In this document: piece by piece, positions 58,044-64,000 of the stretch
How the letters are laid out: each line of letters begins with the position of its first letter
How positions within the stretch are numbered: position 1 is the first letter of the stretch
Assembly: GCA_965220935.1 (NCBI GenBank)
Contig: OZ244857.1
Coordinates: 2,852,001 to 2,916,000, forward strand
DNA: 64,000 bases
From: Bin80 sp965220935
GTDB lineage: Bacteria > Bacteroidota > Rhodothermia > Rhodothermales > Bin80
Reading direction: 5' to 3'
Program-made: the position numbers and the translations under genes
The notes under the pieces: model-generated
What the model was told of the DNA's origin: nothing
Seen by the model: the letters and a program-made list of their open reading frames with translations, nothing else
Databases searched by the model: none

Positions 58044-59588
58044 TCATAGCGGAAGATTTCCGTGTTTTTTTCTGGGATTCGTGAGTACCTTGTTTCTGAG
58101 CATGGATAAACCATTGATCAAACGCTCGCGTGTTTCGTGGGGATAAATGACATCGTCAATATATCCGTGCTCAGCTGCGATGTAAGGATTTGAAAATCGC
58201 TCTTTATAGTCATGGGTAAACTTATCTTCCAGCGACTCAGGGTCAGTCGCGTGCTTAAGCTCAGTACGATGCAAGATCCGCACTGCCCCTTTTGCTCCCA
58301 TCACCGCAATCTCTGCAGTCGGCCAAGCATAATTCAAGTCACCGCGGATATGTTTTGAGCTCATCACATCATACGCACCTCCGTAGGCCTTACGAGTGAT
58401 GACGGTTAATTTCGGAACAGTGGCTTCGCAAAATGCATAGAGTAATTTAGCCCCATGGCGAATAATGCCTCGCCATTCTTGATCCTTCCCTGGTAAGAAT
58501 CCTGGCACATCCTCAAGGGTAACGATTGGAATATTAAATGCATCACAGAATCGAACAAAGCGGGCCCCCTTAACAGAGGCATCAATATCTAAAACTCCTG
58601 CTAGGTGAGCTGGTTGATTGGCTACAATTCCAATGACATACCCTCCAATCCTGGCAAACCCACAAATCAAGTTACGTGCAAAACCATCATGAATTCCAAA
58701 AAATGAATCTTTATCAACTAATCCATTAATGACCGTTTGCATATCATAAGACTTATTCGGATTCTCTGGAACGATGGAGTCCAATATTGACTGGTCATCA
58801 AATGAGGCTCGACTAATAGGATTTATTATAGATTGTTCTTCACAATTTTGAGGCAAGTATGTGAGAACCGTCCGTATGGCTTCCAGACATGCTATATCAC
58901 TTAGATAAACCGCATGTGCGACTCCACTACGCTCGGCATGGGTTGCAGATCCGCCTAAGGTTTCAGCTGTCACATCCTCTTGCGTAACAGAATGCACAAC
59001 ATCAGGGCCAGTCACGAACATGTAACTCGTCCCCTGCACCATAAATATCAGATCCGTGATCGCTGGGCTGTAAACGGCTCCACCTGCGCATGGTCCCATG
59101 ATGGCAGAAATCTGTGGAACAACTCCAGACGCCAGGGTATTTCTGAGGAAGATATCGGCATACCCTCCCAATGACACAACCCCTTCTTGGATTCGAGCTC
59201 CGCCCGAATCGCTCAGACCAATAATCGGTGCACCATTATTGAGAGCAAGGTCTTGAACCTGAATGATTTTGGAAGCATGTGCTCGGCCCAATGAACCCCC
59301 AAAGACCGTAAAATCCTGCGCGTATACATAGACCAGCCGACCATGAATTGTCCCATAACCCGTAATAACCCCATCACCGTAAGGACGCTGATCTGAAAGA
59401 CCAAAATCACTAGAATGATGCCGTACCAGTTGCCCTATCTCTACAAATGAGTCTTCATCTAGCAAGACAATGATTCGTTCTCTTGCGGTCAGCTTTCCTT
59501 GTTCATGTTGCCGATCAATGCGCGTCTGTCCACCCGATAGATGAGCCGCGGCGCGGCGGCGTTCTAGATCTCTTTGATGATTGCTCAT
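58044..59588 (-). CDS. pccB: Acyl-CoA carboxylase carboxyltransferase (beta) subunit
   Basis: The 514-residue biotin-dependent carboxyltransferase moves the carboxyl group from biotin to an acyl-CoA, most likely propionyl-CoA. Motifs are KLTARERIIVLLDEDSF, the acyl-CoA-binding DSGGARIQEGV and MGPCAGGAVYSPA, the C-terminal VTRKAYGGAYDVMSSK and the final VIYPHETRERL. Length matches PccB/AccD5 types. The biotin carboxylase partner is not in the window. Its start overlaps the stop of the amidohydrolase gene by 4 bp. Confidence 0.92.
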   Translation of the reverse strand: MSNHQRDLERRRAAAHLSGGQTRIDRQHEQGKLTARERIIVLLDEDSFVEIGQLVRHHSSDFGLSDQRPYGDGVITGYGTIHGRLVYVYAQDFTVFGGSLGRAHASKIIQVQDLALNNGAPIIGLSDSGGARIQEGVVSLGGYADIFLRNTLASGVVPQISAIMGPCAGGAVYSPAITDLIFMVQGTSYMFVTGPDVVHSVTQEDVTAETLGGSATHAERSGVAHAVYLSDIACLEAIRTVLTYLPQNCEEQSIINPISRASFDDQSILDSIVPENPNKSYDMQTVINGLVDKDSFFGIHDGFARNLICGFARIGGYVIGIVANQPAHLAGVLDIDASVKGARFVRFCDAFNIPIVTLEDVPGFLPGKDQEWRGIIRHGAKLLYAFCEATVPKLTVITRKAYGGAYDVMSSKHIRGDLNYAWPTAEIAVMGAKGAVRILHRTELKHATDPESLEDKFTHDYKERFSNPYIAAEHGYIDDVIYPHETRERLINGLSMLRNKVLTNPRKKHGNLPL

Positions 59589-61285
59589 CGTAGAGTAGCC
59601 CCAGATCCTCTTACAACACGCCCTGGCATCGCACCCGTGTGTTGGCCCTCCTTCAATACCATGACACCATTGACAAAGACATAGCTGACCCCAGTGGCGA
59701 GTTGATGTGGATCCTCAAAAGTCGCATGATCCTGAATTGTGTCTGGATTGAAAATGACAAGGTCTGCAAAATACCCTGACCGAAGTGCGCCTCTATCTTG
59801 GATGGCAAGAATTGATGCAGGCAGAGACGTCATACGACGAACGGCCTCTTCAACGGAAATGGCATGCTCCTGTCGTACATATTTCGCCAGCAATCGAGCA
59901 AAGGAGCCGTAGGTTCGTGGATGAACCATTGACTTTAGATGATCCCCCTCAGGGGCAATTGAAACCGCATCGGAACCAATCGCCACCCAGGGCTGCTGAA
60001 TCTTTAATCTTACGTTTGCTTCATCCATCAGAAAATAGCTCGCTCCAACCCGACTTGTATCTTCAAGAATCAAATCCATGATCGTAGACGGAATAGATGT
60101 GCCTCTCAACTTGGCCACCTCCGTGAGACGCAATCCTATATACTTATGAAGCGCCTCGTTTCGAAATCCAACTAACATCACATTTTCTGGACCCGCTTCC
60201 AGCATCAGATTTTCCCAATTTTCAGATGGTGACATGAGCTCTATTTCCATACGAGCGCGCACCTTAGGGTCCTTTAATCGGGCATGCCATGCCATGAGTC
60301 CACCTTCTCTAATGTCTGGTGGCATCGCTGCATCCAGACCAGTAGATGCCGCAATATATGTGTAGATATCCGCGGTCATCTCAAGATTCTCAGCGCGAAC
60401 TTCTTCAATTCGGTTGATGAGCGTTTGCATTTTAGGCCAGTTACGGCTCCCCGCGGCCTTGAGATGATAAATATGTCCGCGAACATTTCCCTGTTGAGCG
60501 ATCTGGATCAACTCCTCTGCTGATTCAAGAAGCCTCGTTGCTTCGCTACGCAGATGCGAGGTAAAAACACCATTGAATTTTCCAGCAATCGTCGCCAGTG
60601 CAGTCAACTCTTCTGTACTTGCAAACGCGCCTGGTACATAAATCAAGGCCGAGCCAACACCGAGTGCACCGTCGGCCATCGCTTCGGCTACAAGATCCTG
60701 CATTTCTAGTAGCTCATCCGGGCTTGGTGCCCGGTTTTCATGGCCAATGACATACTGTCGGACTGTGGATGCGCCTACTAGAGAGGCCACATTGGTGGAA
60801 ACACCTTTATTCTCCAAAAAAGATAAATATTCATCCAAAGTTGTCCAGGGAATTTCATGGCCTCCCAGTAGCTCAATCGCCTGCTTTTGTGATCCAGCGG
60901 CATCAACAACCCAGCCCCACATATCCTTTTTCATATCGGGGGTCAGTGGACCGTTTGAGACACCTTCACCAAAGACCTCAAGTGTCACACCCTGACGAAT
61001 ATTGCTCAACGATCGCCCATCAGCGATAAGACTTTCAGTCGCCCAACTCAGCATATTGATAAATCCTGGAGCAACGGCTAATCCTTCAACCCTGATTTCG
61101 GTAGTTCCCTTTGCCGCTTTGAGGGATCCAATCTCTATGATCCTGTCCCCATTGATCGCAATATCTGCTATAAATGGCTGATCTCCTGAGCCATCATAGA
61201 TGGTTCCTCCGCGAAGGATTACATCGTAATCCGCCCTCTGAGCGAATCCGAAGATTAATAGCAGTATTGGAAAAAGAAACCACAT
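59585..61285 (-). CDS. D-aminoacylase-like amidohydrolase lacking the HxH motif
   Basis: The 566-residue protein has a signal peptide (MWFLFPILLLIFGFAQRA) and an N-acyl-D-amino-acid deacylase-type amidohydrolase domain (YDVILRGGTIYDGSG, APGFINMLSW, GHIYHLKAAG, AIGSDAVSIAPEG). In classical members APGFID is followed by an HxH metal pair; here it reads INMLSWATES, and the nearby Cys is also absent (EVFGEG). The later His and Asp remain. It is either a subfamily with one metal site or a changed reaction. It lies 4 bp after the S9 peptidase gene, in an operon for peptide or amino-acid breakdown. Confidence 0.85.
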   Translation of the reverse strand: MWFLFPILLLIFGFAQRADYDVILRGGTIYDGSGDQPFIADIAINGDRIIEIGSLKAAKGTTEIRVEGLAVAPGFINMLSWATESLIADGRSLSNIRQGVTLEVFGEGVSNGPLTPDMKKDMWGWVVDAAGSQKQAIELLGGHEIPWTTLDEYLSFLENKGVSTNVASLVGASTVRQYVIGHENRAPSPDELLEMQDLVAEAMADGALGVGSALIYVPGAFASTEELTALATIAGKFNGVFTSHLRSEATRLLESAEELIQIAQQGNVRGHIYHLKAAGSRNWPKMQTLINRIEEVRAENLEMTADIYTYIAASTGLDAAMPPDIREGGLMAWHARLKDPKVRARMEIELMSPSENWENLMLEAGPENVMLVGFRNEALHKYIGLRLTEVAKLRGTSIPSTIMDLILEDTSRVGASYFLMDEANVRLKIQQPWVAIGSDAVSIAPEGDHLKSMVHPRTYGSFARLLAKYVRQEHAISVEEAVRRMTSLPASILAIQDRGALRSGYFADLVIFNPDTIQDHATFEDPHQLATGVSYVFVNGVMVLKEGQHTGAMPGRVVRGSGATLR

Positions 61286-61289
61286 GAGA

Positions 61290-63590
61290 TCAGTTGTCAG
61301 AGTTTAGTTGCCCAAATTCAAACTCTTTTGGTGGCATCTGCATTAATAAATGCTCAACAAAATAGTCCCATCTGCGCCGCATCCAGTACTCTCGAGCCCA
61401 TCCAAATCCATGCCCCTCATTAGGAAAAACAACCAAATCAAAGTCCTTATTCGCCTCCACCAGTGCCTCAACCATCAAAAGCGTATTTGATGCCGGAACA
61501 TTGTCATCCATGAGGCCATGTGCAAGGAGTAGTTTTCCTTTTAGATTAGATGCCAATGGGATGTTGGACTGGTTGTCATAGTTTGTCGTTCCGTCTGGAT
61601 ATTCTGTGAAAAGCCCTTGCCATTTTTCACCCCAATCATCCTCATAGTTGCGATTGTCGTGGTTACCAGCGCCACTGACCGCCACCTTATAGAAATCTGG
61701 GTACCGTAAGATTGCACCTGTGGAAGCATAACCACCGCCAGAGTGCCCCCAAATTCCTACCCTATCTAGATCCATCCATGGATATCGATTTGCGAGTTGT
61801 TTGATGGTCGTGATTTGATCTGGTAATCCATTATCTCCCATATTACCGTAGGTCGCATCGTGAAATGACTTTGAGCGTCCTGGTGTCCCCATGGCATCAA
61901 CTTCAACCACAATAAATCCTAGTTCTGCCAACGCCTGCTTATCTCTGCGGGCAGGCAAAAATCTTCGGGTTCCGACACTGCCGCTTTGCGGCCCTGGATA
62001 AATATAATTGAGCACTGGATAACGTCTGGACGGATCAAAATGACTTGGTTTGTAAAGGAGTCCATACAGATTAGTTTCATTATCCCGCGCTTTGACCGTG
62101 AATGGTTCAGGTGGTTGCCAAGCCGTTAATATCAGCTCGGATATATCCGCTTGCCCTAACTCCACTACAATCGTCCCGTCAAGGTTACGAACGACATGTT
62201 GTTGGGGAATATTTGGTTGAGACCATGAATTGATGATATACTTTTTTTCGGGTGAAAAGGACACTATATGATGCGCATTTTCTGGGGTCAGCAATTCCAT
62301 CTGCCCCCCATCCATACTGACGCGATACAGGTAGTGAAAATATGGATCTGTCCCATCTTTTCCAGCACCAGTTAGATATAGCATCCGCTCGCTATGATCA
62401 ACATGACGTAGTTGGAGGACAACCCATTCTCCCTGTGTAATTGGATGTTTGAGGTTGCCCGTCGTGAGGTCATACATATAGAGATGCCCCCAATTTGATC
62501 GCTCTGAATACCACAGAACCTCATTCGTTTCAAAGAGCACATCCCAGTTCTCTGCCCCAACGCCCGATTCATAATAGGTGGATACATGTTCATGGAGAAC
62601 ATCTCTCACCTGCCCAGTGTGAGGATCGGCAACTCTGAGCCATGCATCCTTGTGATCACGGGATGATGAAATGAATGCCAATTGTTGGCTGTCCTGACTC
62701 CATCGTACATCCAGAAATGTCCCATCCCAATCGGCTATATGATCCGTTGTCGTCCCTCGATGATAATCAGGGGGCATATCCAATCGGGTTGTAATGGCTT
62801 TTTCCACATCAACGACCACCCGATGAATCTTAAACACTGTCGTATCCTCAGGTAGGGGGTAGGGCCATGCTTCCAGCTCTGAGCGTCCAATTTCACTTGA
62901 TATCATATACATCTCACCGATACCGCGGCTATCGTGCTGAAACGTTGCAATCATTTTGGAATCAGGTGACCATAATAGAACGGGATTCTCGCTCCTAATC
63001 CATCCAGCATTATTGGTCGCATAGCCAAAACCTTGTTCACCATCAAAGGTGAGTTGCTTTTCAAGACCTGTCTCTGTGATTCGTACCCAAAGATTATGAT
63101 CTCTGCGGAAGGCCTCATAGCCCCCATCTGGGGAAAGGGCTGCGCTGGTGAACGTAGTCATTGTCTTGGGAGATTCTACCACTTCACATGCGTATGTAAT
63201 GATTTGACATGCGGTTGATTCGTAGTCTTTGCTTGATGAGTAGATTCGTTCTGTTTCATGATCGTAGATAACCTGTGAAAAATCAATAGCAGTTCCTGTA
63301 AGCCCATGAACGTTGCGAATGGCCTCCTCCATGCGAGGATGGTCAAATAACGGAAAGCTTTCACCTTGCGCAGGGTCAACCAGAACTAATTCCGATCCAT
63401 CAGATGAAGAGTGAATATACCAGAAGCGATCGTCATCCATCCAGTTGGGGCGTAATTCGGTATGGTAGACCATAGTACTTGTGGTCTGCCTTAGCATAGA
63501 TTCCGCGCGAGAATAGTCTTCTTCGGATACCATAGTTTGGGCATTAGCGCTCACCGCCCAAAACAAAAACATGAATGTATAATTTTTCAT
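61290..63590 (-). CDS. S9 family peptidase (dipeptidyl peptidase IV type)
   Basis: From the ATG at 63590 (signal peptide MKNYTFMFLFWAVSANAQ) it has 766 residues; the upstream 18 codons of the open frame are not needed. An N-terminal beta-propeller region precedes the alpha/beta hydrolase. The catalytic Ser is in WGHSGGGYAST (about residue 617), the Asp in LMDDNVPAS (about 695) and the His in NEGHGFGWA (about 727). Such enzymes release dipeptides after proline or alanine outside the cytoplasm. It is the first gene of the peptidase - amidohydrolase - carboxylase operon. Confidence 0.92.
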   Translation of the reverse strand: MKNYTFMFLFWAVSANAQTMVSEEDYSRAESMLRQTTSTMVYHTELRPNWMDDDRFWYIHSSSDGSELVLVDPAQGESFPLFDHPRMEEAIRNVHGLTGTAIDFSQVIYDHETERIYSSSKDYESTACQIITYACEVVESPKTMTTFTSAALSPDGGYEAFRRDHNLWVRITETGLEKQLTFDGEQGFGYATNNAGWIRSENPVLLWSPDSKMIATFQHDSRGIGEMYMISSEIGRSELEAWPYPLPEDTTVFKIHRVVVDVEKAITTRLDMPPDYHRGTTTDHIADWDGTFLDVRWSQDSQQLAFISSSRDHKDAWLRVADPHTGQVRDVLHEHVSTYYESGVGAENWDVLFETNEVLWYSERSNWGHLYMYDLTTGNLKHPITQGEWVVLQLRHVDHSERMLYLTGAGKDGTDPYFHYLYRVSMDGGQMELLTPENAHHIVSFSPEKKYIINSWSQPNIPQQHVVRNLDGTIVVELGQADISELILTAWQPPEPFTVKARDNETNLYGLLYKPSHFDPSRRYPVLNYIYPGPQSGSVGTRRFLPARRDKQALAELGFIVVEVDAMGTPGRSKSFHDATYGNMGDNGLPDQITTIKQLANRYPWMDLDRVGIWGHSGGGYASTGAILRYPDFYKVAVSGAGNHDNRNYEDDWGEKWQGLFTEYPDGTTNYDNQSNIPLASNLKGKLLLAHGLMDDNVPASNTLLMVEALVEANKDFDLVVFPNEGHGFGWAREYWMRRRWDYFVEHLLMQMPPKEFEFGQLNSDN

Positions 63591-63674
63591 CTTTAGGTAA
63601 TGATCTGTCCATTGAAAACGATCATCAGGCGCGAATGGATCCATAGCCGACTAATTTATAACTTAAGTTAGGGA

Positions 63675-64000
63675 ATTATATACGTGAGTACCCGTCTCTA
63701 TCTAGTGCCTGAGTTCTCAGACACCGTGAGCCCGTTGTCCCTCTCACCATAGCGAGGTCCCGCGTATTATCTTCAACTGGGGTGACAGTCTCGACGATGA
63801 GTATTTCAATGCTCAATAGCTCCGACCACATGCACCCCTGTCCACACTTCAATCGGCACCTCACAGTGCATATCGCAGGACTCGGGAAAATATATGACTG
63901 GGTTCATCTTTATATTAAGGGACTCTCACCCTCTACATTTTATCAATTAACCTAGCGCACCACCCTCAAGCCCTCACAGAACCGTACGTGAGTCTCTCAA
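63675..64000 (-). other. Possible group II intron fragments at the right edge
   Basis: On the minus strand 64000-63961 reads TTGAGAGACTCACGTACGG and TTC, the 3' half of a typical domain V hairpin. Directly after it, from 63960, comes GTGCGC, the usual 5' end of a group II intron, followed by AGAGGGTGAGAGTCCCT, which resembles the first stem of domain I. No protein frame fits. The rest of the intron, if any, lies beyond the window, so the call is tentative. Confidence 0.42.

Overview
The window looks like a chromosomal segment of a Bacteroidota-type bacterium, probably on the Rhodothermota/Balneolota side. The signs are two secreted proteins ending in type IX secretion (T9SS) sorting domains with the YPNPF motif, a bacillithiol-type glycosyltransferase (bshA), a fused aspartate kinase/diaminopimelate decarboxylase, a Bacteroidota-type GNAT enzyme, and a general lack of strong Shine-Dalgarno sequences. 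The placement is inferred from gene content; no phylogeny was run.

Layout. 1-6376 is a tight minus-strand cluster: pseudopilin-like membrane protein, LamG/T9SS protein, UPF0173 hydrolase, GAF-SpoIIE phosphatase, transaldolase-like aldolase, and a beta-CASP nuclease that runs off the left edge. 6537-9263 holds pdxJ and era (+) and a convergent, overlapping pdxB (-), so two vitamin B6 genes flank era. 9338-9991 is a SleB-like putative cell-wall hydrolase.

10005-25441 is the most unusual part: a direct tandem array of five units plus a terminal half unit. Each unit has a dead IS110-type element (-), an intact gene for a tail-anchored coiled-coil protein resembling the DUF1640/Borrelia Bdr type (+), and a decayed 3' end of a PQQ-dependent dehydrogenase (-). 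The basic period is 2249 bp. All differences in spacing can be explained by two later IS insertions (ISL3-type with 8-bp target duplication, IS4-like with 9-bp duplication), one 212-bp deletion, and gain or loss of 54- and 33-bp repeats inside the coiled-coil gene. Only the coiled-coil gene stays open in every unit.

25462-30744 returns to ordinary genes: a beta-barrel protein, bshA, then a minus-strand thyA - amidase - MamK-like actin - folA cluster. 31068-34497 is a decayed restriction-modification locus split by a second ISL3-type element with an exact 8-bp target duplication. 34992-39497 encodes a 1501-residue surface protein (nine Fn3, Calx-beta, three Ig-like, T9SS domain) with a C10 tract near its start. 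39808-41649 is a gamma-glutamyltransferase-family enzyme. 42223-47047 (-) carries a GNAT enzyme, priA, the SRP RNA, yajC and ribBA. 47150-49853 (+) carries a zinc-ribbon membrane protein, a frameshifted RoxA-like oxygenase, a Nudix hydrolase and a potassium channel with a zinc-ribbon tail. Next come the lysine-pathway fusion (-) and a NYN/cold-shock fusion (+). 53516-54850 is decayed DNA with a relic made of two ISL3 ends. 54851-63590 (-) holds an MltD-like transglycosylase, a gene broken by a stop codon, and a peptidase - amidohydrolase - acyl-CoA carboxylase operon. The right edge resembles group II intron sequence.

Together the stable blocks are housekeeping (B6, folate/thymidylate, riboflavin, lysine, replication restart, secretion) and envelope functions. 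They are separated by three accessory zones rich in insertion sequences and pseudogenes (10-25 kb, 31-34.5 kb, 53.5-54.8 kb).
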